This document shows, piece by piece, positions 43,337 to 53,108 of a DNA stretch of 64,000 nt. Position numbers and translations under genes: made by a program. Origin of the DNA: JBDWFY01 sp964291365. GTDB lineage: Bacteria; Pseudomonadota; Alphaproteobacteria; Rhizobiales; Stappiaceae. Below the pieces are notes generated by a model. That model was given only the letters and a program-made list of their open reading frames with translations. It was not told where the DNA came from and ran no database searches. Where the stretch lies: NCBI GenBank assembly GCA_964291365.2, contig OZ219989.1, positions 682,001 to 746,000 on the forward strand. Reading direction: 5' to 3'. Position 1 is the first letter of the stretch, and every line of letters starts with the position of its first letter.

Positions 43337-43780
43337 TTACACGGCTTGAAGTTGAAGCCCTTCTCGCTTTAACATGATACTCAGGGCTGAAATCGACACA
43401 TCAATATCATTCTCTTGTTTAAGGTAACCTTTCAAATCAACTAATCGCACCGCCCCACCTTCAGCTGAATTTAATTGTCGGCTACGAACACGCTGAACCA
43501 GATCTTTCAATTCTTTCTTACTCAGTTTAGTCGGCCGACCAGTTGATTTAAAATCAATTAAACCATCAGGACCATATTCATTGAAACGCTTGATCCAATA
43601 GCAAAGCACGTCAATACTTAGATTGACTAAATTAGCGGCCTCAGTTCGACTTAACCCGTCATAGACTCCTTTAATGGCAAGGAGACGTTTATACTGCTTT
43701 ACAATCTTACAGGTATCAAGAATCTCTTGTAACCTCTCTGAGTTGAAATCTGAACGCAGTGGTGTTGCTCTTCGTGCCAT
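43337..43780 (-). pseudogene. IS630-family transposase fragment (N-terminal DNA-binding part only)
   Basis: 147 residues from the ATG at 43780: 'GLSRTEAANLVNLSIDVLCYWIKRFNEYGPDGLIDFKSTGRP' and 'ALSIMLKREGLQLQ' match the helix-turn-helix and winged-helix domains of IS630 transposases. The frame then stops at 43337, where the whole DDE domain should follow. It is clearly different from the neighbouring full-length copy (roughly 35-40% alike in the shared part, judged by eye), so it is a second element, probably cut by insertion of the first. The missing half is not on the far side at 42.2 kb. Confidence 0.8.
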
Positions 43781-44543
43781 GATAAATAACGATTCTCTCA
43801 CTAATCAAAATATTTAATTGACATTATTTTGAATAGTTGAAAGAATACATGAGGAAAACACAAATGTAAATTGTAAATTCACTTTATACGATAATCTTTT
43901 TTGGAAATGGTATAATATGAGTGTTAATTGTTTAATCATAGATTCTCTCCAAATTGTTTATACTGGTTACTATATCGTTATTATTCATAAATTTCAATTC
44001 AATCTGTTGCGATAAATTATCTCAGAAATCTAAAATCTCGATAGATTAAGGAAGTGAATAGACAAACTTTCAAAAGAAATTAATACGTTGAATGTTACAA
44101 GAGGATTAATTATTGCTGGCAAGAGTCACATGAAATTTATTTGGTTTTAATGATGCCATTAATTGTGGTTAACGAATAAACGTTATCAATTTGTTTTTTA
44201 GAAATTATTATTACGTAAAAAAGGGGCATGAAAGTACCCTTTAAACTAATTTTAAGTTTAGAAGTTTATAGGATATGTATTTACAATTCTTATAGTACTG
44301 ACAATATTATTCTTATTTTGATACTCTTAATAAGTTTGTTATTAAGTTGAGTTTATAGTGCAGAAGCTAAATTATAGTGGAAATTACAATAAAAAATTCG
44401 ACAAAGTGTAACACGAAATCCAATCTCTTATTGAACGGTCTGGTTGAGGTTCTATTAGATATGGTTCAGTGCCATAACTAGGTTCTCTTCAACCTCTACC
44501 AATTTAACAACCGTAGGATATAATGAAATAAGAAAGGATATAT
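43781..44543. other. Long non-coding stretch upstream of inositol genes
   Basis: Some 760 AT-rich bases without a credible gene. They may include degraded IS sequence. Confidence 0.4.
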
Positions 44544-44720
44544 ATGATTCCCGGCAAACAAAAGAATTTTAAATTTGGCATATTAATAATACCCAAATCA
44601 GAGATCATGGGTTTGAATACCTTCACCCAACCAATCCAACCGTCAGTCACAGAATCAGAGTTGATTAAAAATATTACCTTTACCTTAAATAGGGTTTGGA
44701 GCTGGTTAATTTTTTATTGA
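44544..44720 (+). CDS. Possible small protein upstream of iolC
   Basis: A 58-codon frame with AGAAAGGA placed seven bases before its ATG. It encodes 'MIPGKQKNFKFGILIIPKSE' at the start and ends with an aromatic tail 'NRVWSWLIFY'. No family is recognised. The good ribosome site is the only support; it may equally be a remnant. Confidence 0.28.
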   Translation: MIPGKQKNFKFGILIIPKSEIMGLNTFTQPIQPSVTESELIKNITFTLNRVWSWLIFY

Positions 44721-44788
44721 CAAATCACTGAAAGTTAGACTAATTTTCCACATAATTTTATTCAATCAATACGTCGGTTTCTTAAATC

Positions 44789-46693
44789 ATGTCGATTCGA
44801 AAAACTCTTGATGTTATCACCATTGGCCGTTCATCGGTTGATCTCTATGGTCAACAAATAGGTTGTCGTTTGGAGGATATAAGCACATTTGCCAAGTCGG
44901 TTGGTGGATGTCCTTCCAATATCGCAATCGGTGCGGCTAGAATGGGGTTGAAATCTGGTTTGATTACTAGAGTAGGTAATGAGCAGATGGGACGATACAT
45001 TCTTGAACAAATGGAACGAGAAGGCGTGAACACTGCTGGTATAGTCACTGATCAAAACCGGTTGACCGCATTAGTATTATTATCAGTTCGTGATGAAGAT
45101 TCGTTCCCGTTGATATTCTATCGTGACAATTGCGCGGATATGGCATTGTGCGAAGATGATATTGATGCCAAATTTATAAAGTCTTCTCATGCCATCGTAG
45201 TTACGGGTACGCATTTTTCAACTGCAGAAGTTGAGGCGGCAAGCCGGAAAGCAATCAAAATTGCCCGAGAAGCGGGGTCTAAAGTTATTTTCGATGTTGA
45301 TTATCGACCAAATTTGTGGGGGTTAGCTGGACATGATGCTGGTGAGCAAAGATTTATTGCGTCTGAAAAGGTATCACAGCGGTTGCAATCAATTGTCAAG
45401 CATTGTGACTTAGTAGTAGGTACAGAGGAAGAGCTACATATTGTTGGAGGTGTTGATGATACGTTAGCTGCAATTCGAGAGATTCGTAAATTGACCGGTG
45501 CGGTTATTGTTTGTAAACGAGGACCAATGGGTTGTGTAATTTTCCCTGATGACATACCAGCAAATATTAAAGAAGGCATCACGGGACCAGGATTTCCAGT
45601 TGAAGTATATAATGTATTAGGTGCCGGTGATGCATTCATGTCTGGATTTTTACGTGGCTATCTACGGGATGAAAATTGGGAGACTTGTGCAAAGTGGGCA
45701 AACGCTTGTGGAGCATTCGCGGTTTCGCGGTTACTTTGTTCGCCAGAAATACCGACTTGGACTGAATTACAAACCTTTTTGGAGCAAGGTTCCAAATTTC
45801 AAGCACTGCGAATAGATAAATTATTGAATCATGTTCATCACGCAACAACGCGACGACACCATCCAGAGAGATTGATGGCATTTGCCATTGATCACCGGTC
45901 ACAATTGGAAGAAATTGCTGACCATTCTGGTGTATCGCATGAGCGGATCGCAGAATTTAAGCTATTAGCACTAAAGGCTACAGTAGAAGTTGCAAGTGGT
46001 GACCCAGGATTTGGAATTTTGCTTGATAGCGATTATGGTCGTTCCGCACTGTTTGAAGCAGAAGGTGAAGCGATTTGGATCGGACGACCAGTTGAACAAC
46101 CTGGGTCACGGCCACTTGAATTTGAGCATGGAGGATCATTGGCAGCTAAGTTAAAAGAATGGCCATCTCATCACTGTGCCAAATGTTTGTGTTTTTATCA
46201 TCCAGATGATTCAGAAGAAATTCGAATACAGCAGGAACGGGAGTTATTTCGCTTAATTGATGCATGTCGTTCAACTAATCGTGAAATGATGATAGAAATA
46301 ATTGCAGGCAAACATGGACAGCTAAATGAAGAGACTATACCTCGTGTTATGAATAGACTTTATGACTTGGATATCAAACCGGACTGGTGGAAGCTGGAAC
46401 CTCAAGATGACCCAATCGCATGGAAGAATATTGACAATGTTATTCAAACGCGCGATAAACTTTGTCGTGGAGTAGTCGTATTGGGTTTAGGTTCAACTGA
46501 AGTTGAGTTAGTAAAAGCACTTGAAGTAGCAAGTCAGGTTAATTGTGTAAAGGGATTTGCAGTTGGACGAACTTTGTTTGCAAATACTGCAGAAGATTGG
46601 TTTAATGCAAAAATCTTTGACCAAGCCGCGATTGCTGAAATGGCCGATAATTTTAAGCGACTAACGACAATTTGGGAAAGATTGAGAGATTGA
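44789..46693 (+). CDS. iolC: 5-Dehydro-2-deoxygluconokinase fused to DUF2090
   Basis: A 634-aa two-domain protein. Residues ~8-325 are a PfkB-type sugar kinase: 'SVGGCPSNIAIGAARMGLKSG' near the start and the catalytic signature 'NVLGAGDAFMSGFLRGY' near 275, whose Asp is the base. Residues ~335-630 are DUF2090, an aldolase-like TIM barrel ('RLMAFAIDHRSQLEEIA', 'FAVGRTLFANTAEDWF'). The fusion is the common proteobacterial form of IolC. The kinase phosphorylates 2-deoxy-5-keto-gluconate in myo-inositol breakdown, and DUF2090 may perform the following aldol cleavage (inference). It is followed by iolD and iolE. Confidence 0.93.
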   Translation: MSIRKTLDVITIGRSSVDLYGQQIGCRLEDISTFAKSVGGCPSNIAIGAARMGLKSGLITRVGNEQMGRYILEQMEREGVNTAGIVTDQNRLTALVLLSVRDEDSFPLIFYRDNCADMALCEDDIDAKFIKSSHAIVVTGTHFSTAEVEAASRKAIKIAREAGSKVIFDVDYRPNLWGLAGHDAGEQRFIASEKVSQRLQSIVKHCDLVVGTEEELHIVGGVDDTLAAIREIRKLTGAVIVCKRGPMGCVIFPDDIPANIKEGITGPGFPVEVYNVLGAGDAFMSGFLRGYLRDENWETCAKWANACGAFAVSRLLCSPEIPTWTELQTFLEQGSKFQALRIDKLLNHVHHATTRRHHPERLMAFAIDHRSQLEEIADHSGVSHERIAEFKLLALKATVEVASGDPGFGILLDSDYGRSALFEAEGEAIWIGRPVEQPGSRPLEFEHGGSLAAKLKEWPSHHCAKCLCFYHPDDSEEIRIQQERELFRLIDACRSTNREMMIEIIAGKHGQLNEETIPRVMNRLYDLDIKPDWWKLEPQDDPIAWKNIDNVIQTRDKLCRGVVVLGLGSTEVELVKALEVASQVNCVKGFAVGRTLFANTAEDWFNAKIFDQAAIAEMADNFKRLTTIWERLRD

Positions 46694-46820
46694 TAGAAAT
46701 TTGAACTGTGTCGGAAAAGAGAAGGGATAAATGTGATGCAAATCTTAGACTTTAGAAAAATATGGACTTTTTAATTTTTGAGTCAAAAAAACGAATTAAA
46801 TATTTTTAAAAGGGGATTGT

Positions 46821-48674
46821 ATGTCCATGAAAACTAAAAGATTAACAATGGCGCAAGCATTAGCGCGGTTTTTGTCAGTCCAGCAAACTGAGGTGGATGG
46901 AACTTTTGCACCATTATTTGCTGGAGTTTGGGCAATTTTCGGACATGGTAATGTTGCCGCATTTGGTGAAGCATTGTATCAAGTGAAAGACCAACTACCA
47001 ACTTACCGTTCACATAATGAACAAGCGATGGTACATGCCGCGATAGCCTACGCAAAAGCAAGTAATCGAAAACGAATGATGACTTGTACCACTTCAATAG
47101 GTCCCGGAGCGACCAATATGGTTACCGCGGCGGCGGTTGCTCATGTGAATCGGATTCCAGTGTTATTGTTACCAGGTGATATCTTTGCCAACCGACGACC
47201 GGAACCAGTGTTACAACAAGTTGAAGATTTTGGTGACGCGACAGTTTCAGCTAACGACTGCTTTAAACCAGTATCACGTTATTTTGATCGAATTAGTCGA
47301 CCAGAACAACTGATTCCCGCGTTGCGACGAACAATGCATGTATTGACCGACCCTGCTGAGTGTGGACCGGTAACGTTATCGATTTGCCAAGATGTACAAG
47401 CAGAAGCATATGATTATCCTGAATCATTATTTGAACCGAAAATTTGGCAAATGCGGCGGGTTCGACCTGACTTCAATGAAATGGAATGTGCAGTCAATAC
47501 TCTAAAAAATTCGCAAAAGCCTATGATTGTGGCTGGTGGCGGAGTGCTTTATTCAGAGGCAAACGAATCCCTGACAGAGTTTGTAGAAAAACATCAGATT
47601 CCAGTTGCAGAAACTCAAGCAGGCAAATCTTCAATACCCACATCAAACCCTTTGAATATGGGAGCGATCGGAGTAACTGGAACATCTTCTGCTAATAAAT
47701 TGGCTAGCGAAGCAGATGTAATTTTGGCAGTTGGTACGCGTTTGCAAGATTTTACGACTGGTTCATGGTCGTTGTTTAAGAATCCAGATCGAAAAATTAT
47801 TGGATTAAATGTACAACTCTTTGATGCAACTAAACATAGTTCGCTTCCTTTAGTTGGCGACGCTAAAGTAGGATTACAGGATTTGGTGCAAGGTTTGGGT
47901 GATTGGAGAACTTCAGAAGGTTGGGTAAAAAATGCCACTGAAGCGAAAGCAGTTTGGTCAGAAGCCGCGATCAAGATCACAGCTCCAACTAATGCTCAGT
48001 TACCTTCGGACGCTCAAGTTATCGGTGCCGTTCAACGTAGTTCTAGTGATAAGACAATTCTAGTTTGTGCCGCTGGAGGACTTCCCGGCGAACTCCATAA
48101 GTTATGGCAATCAGATGTACCAGGTAGTTATCACTTAGAGTATGGATATTCGTGTATGGGATATGAAATCGTTGGAGGACTTGGGGTAAAACTAGCCAAA
48201 CCTGATCGTGATGTTGTCGTTATGGTCGGGGACGGGTCATATCTTATGATGAATTCTGAAATTGCTACTTCAATCATGCTTGGTCAAAAGATTACAATTG
48301 TAGTTTTGAATAATCGAGGGTTTGGTTGTATTAATCGTTTACAAGTGGGAACTGGAGGTGCAAGTTTCAACAATCTGTTAAAAGATGCTTATCACACCGA
48401 ATTACCTGAGATAGATTTTCGAGCGCATGCGGAAAGTTTAGGAGCAATTGCAGTCAAGGTGGAAAGTTTAGCAGACTTGGAAAAGGCTATAACGGATGCA
48501 AAATCAAACGAAAAAACTAGTGTCATTGTGATTGATACTGACCCAATAGAGTCAACTGAAGCAGGAGGAACTTGGTGGGATGTAGCGGTACCTGAAGTCA
48601 GTGACCGTGAATTAGTGAATCAAGCACGGTCAAAGTATGAAGCTGGTTTAAAAACTCAACGGTTAGGAGACTAA
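46821..48674 (+). CDS. iolD: 3D-(3,5/4)-trihydroxycyclohexane-1,2-dione hydrolase
   Basis: A 617-aa thiamine-diphosphate enzyme that opens the inositol-derived ring to 5-deoxy-glucuronate. Visible: N-terminal ThDP pyrimidine-binding domain with the activating Glu in 'RSHNEQAMVHAAIAYAK', central domain, and C-terminal ThDP motif 'VVVMVGDGSYLMMNSEIAT...VVLNN' (GDG...NN). Length is typical for IolD. The start is ATG at 46821 with AGGGG just upstream; a second Met lies two codons later. It lies 128 bases after iolC. Confidence 0.94.
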   Translation: MSMKTKRLTMAQALARFLSVQQTEVDGTFAPLFAGVWAIFGHGNVAAFGEALYQVKDQLPTYRSHNEQAMVHAAIAYAKASNRKRMMTCTTSIGPGATNMVTAAAVAHVNRIPVLLLPGDIFANRRPEPVLQQVEDFGDATVSANDCFKPVSRYFDRISRPEQLIPALRRTMHVLTDPAECGPVTLSICQDVQAEAYDYPESLFEPKIWQMRRVRPDFNEMECAVNTLKNSQKPMIVAGGGVLYSEANESLTEFVEKHQIPVAETQAGKSSIPTSNPLNMGAIGVTGTSSANKLASEADVILAVGTRLQDFTTGSWSLFKNPDRKIIGLNVQLFDATKHSSLPLVGDAKVGLQDLVQGLGDWRTSEGWVKNATEAKAVWSEAAIKITAPTNAQLPSDAQVIGAVQRSSSDKTILVCAAGGLPGELHKLWQSDVPGSYHLEYGYSCMGYEIVGGLGVKLAKPDRDVVVMVGDGSYLMMNSEIATSIMLGQKITIVVLNNRGFGCINRLQVGTGGASFNNLLKDAYHTELPEIDFRAHAESLGAIAVKVESLADLEKAITDAKSNEKTSVIVIDTDPIESTEAGGTWWDVAVPEVSDRELVNQARSKYEAGLKTQRLGD

Positions 48675-48775
48675 TCTGACTAATTTATTCATGCGATGTT
48701 CTAGTTTAAACTTAAACTAAACCATTAATAATTATTGGTTTAATAATATTCTACAAATCAAGACGGAAAAAATAA

Positions 48776-49660
48776 ATGTCAATACGTATTGGAGTAAACC
48801 CTATTGGTTGGTCAAATGATGATATGCCAGAACTTGGTGGGGAGATCCCTTTAGAACAGTGCTTAGCTGAAGCACATATGGCAGGGTATCATGGCATTGA
48901 AATGGGAACTAAGTTTCCCCGTCAATTACAAGAGTTGCAAAAAGTACTTGACGCGCATCAATTGTTGTTAGCTTCGGGTTGGTATTCTGCTAGTCTGTTG
49001 GAACGAGAAGTCAATCCCGAAATAGAAGTACTCAAACCTCATCTTGAATTACTTCGAGATTGCGGTTGTGAAGTATTGATATTCGCAGAAACATCAAACA
49101 CCATTCATGGTGATAAGAGGATACCACTTTCAAAACGTCCGACTATTGCTCCAGAGCAATGGGATGATTTTGGCCAAAGAATAACTGAAGTTGCGGAATG
49201 GAGTCGCGCTAATGGTTTACAATTGGTCTATCACCACCATATGGGGACAGTTATTCAATCAGAAGAAGATATACATAACCTGATGCATTCAACTAGTGAA
49301 GGGGTACATTTGTTGTTAGATACAGGACACGCAACTTGGGGAGGGGCAGACCCAGTAAAGTTGGCGGCCAAATATCGTGATCGAATTTCTCATATTCACG
49401 TTAAAGATGTTCGTCCACATATCATGCAACAAGCCACAGCTGAAAATCTTAGTTTTCTTGATGCAGTCATTGAAGGTGTTTTCACGGTACCTGGTGACGG
49501 ATGTATTGATTTTGTGAGAGTACTCAATGAATTCCCGAATTACCGAGGTTGGGTCGTGGTTGAAGCGGAGCAATATAACCAAAGACTCAGTACAGGTGAG
49601 TTTGCCAACTTGGGTGCAGATAATCTAAAGGAATATCTTAAACAATCTGGATTGAAATAA
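48776..49660 (+). CDS. iolE: Myo-inosose-2 dehydratase
   Basis: A 294-aa xylose-isomerase-like TIM barrel that dehydrates 2-keto-myo-inositol. Family sequence is seen throughout: 'IRIGVNPIGWSNDDMPELGG' at the start, 'HHMGTVIQSEEDIHNLM' near residue 154 and metal-ligand region 'LLLDTGHATWGGADP' near 180 followed by 'SHIHVKDVRP'. The C-terminal ~90 codons are duplicated about 2.5 kb downstream. With iolC and iolD this forms the core of inositol catabolism; iolB, iolG and iolA are not in this window. Confidence 0.93.
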   Translation: MSIRIGVNPIGWSNDDMPELGGEIPLEQCLAEAHMAGYHGIEMGTKFPRQLQELQKVLDAHQLLLASGWYSASLLEREVNPEIEVLKPHLELLRDCGCEVLIFAETSNTIHGDKRIPLSKRPTIAPEQWDDFGQRITEVAEWSRANGLQLVYHHHMGTVIQSEEDIHNLMHSTSEGVHLLLDTGHATWGGADPVKLAAKYRDRISHIHVKDVRPHIMQQATAENLSFLDAVIEGVFTVPGDGCIDFVRVLNEFPNYRGWVVVEAEQYNQRLSTGEFANLGADNLKEYLKQSGLK

Positions 49661-50059
49661 TTAGAAATTCTATTGACAGGAGTACTATGGTAAAATTTAC
49701 AGATTATATTGTACAGGTGACGAGTAAGATCTGATTTGAATACGAGGTTATTGTTTAATTTGAGTTAAATTCTGTATGATTCAAAAGCACTTGTTGTTAT
49801 TGAAGAAATCGTAAAAACAATTGATGTTATTGAAGTTTTGGAATAGGTCTTGATTATTTCAATTTAAAATATTAGTTTCCAAAGTTTAAAATTTTTACTC
49901 CTTAATTCTTAATTGAGAATTTTGTCATGATAGTTGATAATAGATTAAGAGTGCAGTAGCATTCCGCAGAATTTTGCTCAGATTAAAAATGTGAAATATT
50001 GCTCTGATTCTTAAATTGAACACATTGTTGATAAAATAAAATAATTTCTCGAGGAAACA
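49661..50059. other. AT-rich spacer after iolE
   Basis: About 400 bases with no credible gene. The usual next gene, iolB, is absent. Confidence 0.45.
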
Positions 50060-50905
50060 ATGAAAATTAATTACGAAAACATTGTTGATACTTTAAAAAA
50101 CGATTCAAAGGCCCTATTTAATTTTAGTGTTTGGTTATTAGCTTTGCAAATTCTGGTACCTTTACCATCAATTATTACTATTTTTTTTCAAGAAGCAAAT
50201 TTTCTTTTGGTTTGGACACTACCAATTTCAGGTGCTATTCTATGTTTCTATTGGTGGAAAAAATTTGAGTACTTTAGTCAAAGAGAATTGAATTTCGATG
50301 ACCGTAGAGCTTCAGTTTTTTATTTAGGAGTCTCTAAAGACTTGTAGCAAGTAGATGGTGAAAGTTATACTCAATATACTAAATTTAAGTCTGATATTTT
50401 AGATTATATTCAGTATAATATGCAAAACAAAGAGCGGTGTAACGACTTTTTACATGTCTTACTTGTAATTTTTGTGTGCAATAAGTTCCTATACGACAAG
50501 AGTTGGAAAATATTGATATTTTTTGTGGTTGTTTGCTTGTTTGTGGCAATGAGTTTATTTGCTAACATTGTATTACATACTAGTAATGATACTGGAATTA
50601 CTGTAGGATTAGTAATATTGACCGTCATGATTGTATTTTTTTCGTCTGATTTGCTCAATATTGTGTTTCATCATCAATCTGTTGTTAAGAAATTAGATTT
50701 ATTAATACAACATTTGCAATTACTTTATGGTAAAGACAAATTGAAAGTTGAGAGATTGCGTGTTAATTTAATTGATGCTTCAATGGGTTACTTTGAACTA
50801 ATGTCTAATGCCTACGAAATTTATCCGCTTATGTATGATATATATGGAGAAAAACTCTTGAGAGAATTCAAAGGAATTGAAAGGTCAATGAAAAAGGTCG
50901 GCTAA
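50060..50905 (+). pseudogene. Four-TM membrane protein gene interrupted by an in-frame TAG
   Basis: Two open frames (50060-50347 and 50420-50905) are in the same phase. Apart from the TAG at 50345-50347 the whole 282-codon stretch is open. The joined protein would have an N-terminal soluble helix, a TM pair (residues ~20-45 and ~53-72), a cytoplasmic linker across the TAG, a second TM pair (residues ~150-175 and ~181-203) and a soluble C-terminal helix region. A 2TM-linker-2TM layout recalls SLATT/S-4TM family defence-associated proteins, but I see no diagnostic motif. The start has GAGGAAAC just upstream. Either a fresh nonsense mutation or two separate small proteins. Confidence 0.6.
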
Positions 50906-51042
50906 GAAATTCTAAAGAATTGAAAAATTTTGTGAATCATAATATAAGAAATGTAATAATTCATCATTAAAAATTTTAGCTCCTAGTACTAAAATTGAAA
51001 TTAGAATTTTTGACCAAAAAATTTAATAGAGGACAGAATCCA

Positions 51043-51327
51043 ATGAACGTGAGCTCTAACACTTCTCAAAAGAGCAAATTTTTTGCAAACTTTTACCATT
51101 TGTGGACTTATGAGGGAGTAGACGATGTTATGGAAGCAGTAAAAACTGCCGCAGCGGATGCTGGGATGAGTTTGGAATCAGTGGTACTCGCGTTGAATGA
51201 GGTAGAGGATCGGAAACTTGAGGCTTTAGCGGGTATCAAAAATAGTCCAGCAGTTGTATGGTTTAAGATTAATGCAACTGCTATTGCAAGATTTATCGAA
51301 GGGTCAAGAGAGTACAAAGGTCGATAA
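51043..51327 (+). CDS. Small protein of a paralogous pair (KINAT motif), copy 1
   Basis: A 94-aa protein; the ATG at 51043 has AGAGGAC about eight bases upstream. It shares a pattern with the convergent gene at 51474-51761: 'KFF..FY' near residue 11, 'YEG.DDV' near 21, 'MSLESV' near 42, 'V.DRK' near 54 and 'FKINAT' near 73. Predicted all-helical. No family is recognised. The preserved matches despite low overall identity show both copies were under selection. Confidence 0.62.
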   Translation: MNVSSNTSQKSKFFANFYHLWTYEGVDDVMEAVKTAAADAGMSLESVVLALNEVEDRKLEALAGIKNSPAVVWFKINATAIARFIEGSREYKGR

Positions 51328-51473
51328 TTGATTTTGATTCAATTCAGGGAAGTAAATTTTGAAAGCTGTTTTTTTCTCTCAATCAGAGGTGCTTTTTTGT
51401 AAATGCACCATTGTGGGGTAATAGTTTGAAGTTGTTCAAAGTATTATAAGCTTGACTTTGTAATCTATTTCTG

Positions 51474-51761
51474 TTAAGCGGTTTCTTTGTGCATCATACT
51501 TTGAGTGATCTCAAATAATTTAGTAGCATTTATTTTGAAAAATGCAATTACCGAACCGTCGCCAGTTTTTGATAAACCATCCCACTTTCGATTCATGACT
51601 TCCTCAAATAATTCACTGACCTGATCAAGGCTCAAATTTGTCTTTCTTTGTGCTTCTTCAATTGTGGCAATCACATCATCGTTTTCTTCGTATATTCTTT
51701 CGTTATAGAAAGTACTAAAAAATTTTGCTTTCAGTTTATCGTTTTTATGTTTGTTATTCAT
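51474..51761 (-). CDS. Small protein of a paralogous pair (KINAT motif), copy 2
   Basis: A 95-aa protein; the ATG at 51761 is preceded by GGGAG at suitable distance (a start five codons earlier lacks one). It carries 'KFFSTFY', 'YEENDDV', 'LSLDQV', 'VMNRK' and 'FFKINAT', aligned without large gaps to copy 1. The two genes are convergent, 146 bases apart. Function unknown; the shared FFKINAT block near the C-terminus is the best handle for a search. Confidence 0.62.
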   Translation of the reverse strand: MNNKHKNDKLKAKFFSTFYNERIYEENDDVIATIEEAQRKTNLSLDQVSELFEEVMNRKWDGLSKTGDGSVIAFFKINATKLFEITQSMMHKETA

Positions 51762-51876
51762 TGCATTCGCTCCCATTTGTTGAAACTATATAAAATATAA
51801 CACTAAAAAAACAGATTGCAACCCCGAATAATACTTTTTTTATTTGCTTTGTGTTGAATTTGATATTGTGTAATTT

Positions 51877-52154
51877 CCCATATTCACGTTAAAGATGTGC
51901 GTCCGCACATCATGCAAAAAGCCACAGCTAAAAACCTTAGCTTTCTTGATGCGGTCATTGAAGGTGTCTTCACGGTATCTGGTGATGGATGTATTGATTT
52001 TGTGAAAGAACTAAAGGAGGCACCAAATTATGACGGATGGGTTGTGGTAAAAGCGGAGCAATATAACCAAAGACTCCGTGCGGGTGAATTCGCTAAGTTA
52101 GGTGCAGATAATGTAAAGAGCTATCTTGATCAAGCTAGTCTAAAGTATAGTTGA
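51877..52154 (+). pseudogene. Duplicated 3' end of iolE
   Basis: From 51877 the DNA repeats iolE from 'HIHVKDVRPHIM' to the stop. Encoded differences are scattered over ~88 codons (for example ATAKNLSF for ATAENLSF, TVSGDG for TVPGDG), roughly 80-85% identical by eye. The N-terminal two thirds are missing, so it cannot make an active dehydratase. A frame from ATG 51897 could make an 85-aa peptide. The divergence says the duplication is not recent. Confidence 0.85.
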
Positions 52155-52285
52155 AAACTTCATTGTTGGTGCATATTTAGGTAGTAAATCCGGCAAATAA
52201 TTGCTGATTTGTCAAAATTGGTGAAAAAATTTTTTGCAAGTTGTTGGATGAGTAAACGAATCTGAAACAAAATGGAGTGTTAAAA

Positions 52286-52894
52286 ATGAAAAATGAAGTT
52301 CAAGTTGACCCAGTTTTTAAATTATTTGCATTTGGAAACAATTCAGCTTACCTTTTTGAGTCACTTGCGGTTCACCCAGATGGTTATTTGTATTTGGAAC
52401 CAATTTCAAGTGAAGATTCCCTTACATTAGATCACGAGGCATCTGCTGGTCTAACCAGATTTGATGCAGATTACCTCTATCGTACTCTTAATCGAACTCC
52501 TGATATTGGTTATAGTTCAAATTTAGGAATTGGTGTAATAGTCTACCCTACACCTCATGCGCGACTTGATTCCGACGACTATCAAGAAATTTATGAAGTT
52601 TTCAAGGTAGATATCAACAAGTATCTGGCCACAGATAGTTTACCAGGATTGGTTGGTTGTAACATTAGCAATCAGCACTATCAAAAGACTATAAACTTAT
52701 TAAAAGTTTATGTTAACGAAAAAACAGAGGTTTGTATTGAATCTAAATTTGTATTGAATGAATATATTCATACGGATAAACCTCATTTGAAAGTTAAAAC
52801 TTCCCAAAATATTGGAAAGTTCTTGAATTCTATAGATTGGATAGAATTAACTAAAACCGCAAAGAAAGTGAATAAGGTTGTAATGAGAAACTAA
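52286..52894 (+). CDS. Hypothetical 202-aa protein
   Basis: Starts at ATG 52286 with GGAGTG upstream. The protein is soluble and mixed alpha/beta, with 'AYLFESLAVHPDGYLYLEP', 'ARLDSDDYQEIYEVFKVDI' and a basic helical C-terminus 'LTKTAKKVNKVVMRN'. No family is recognised. Its last ~11 codons and the following leader are copied at ~55.66 kb, so it is part of the local segmental duplication. Confidence 0.6.
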   Translation: MKNEVQVDPVFKLFAFGNNSAYLFESLAVHPDGYLYLEPISSEDSLTLDHEASAGLTRFDADYLYRTLNRTPDIGYSSNLGIGVIVYPTPHARLDSDDYQEIYEVFKVDINKYLATDSLPGLVGCNISNQHYQKTINLLKVYVNEKTEVCIESKFVLNEYIHTDKPHLKVKTSQNIGKFLNSIDWIELTKTAKKVNKVVMRN

Positions 52895-53108
52895 CGTAAA
52901 AAGTAAAGGAAAAGAAAATGTCTGCAAATTATTTTGTAAGCAACTATATAGTTTCATAGGTGCAGATAGTAAATAGTGTAAGTCAATAAATGCCTTTTAG
53001 AAGTGCTATCGTATGTTCATCTTTATTTGGTCGTCGCCAAAGATATTTTAATTCTGGGGCGGCTACTTAATAATCACAAAGCCACTTTACATTCAGGAGA
53101 ATCTGATC

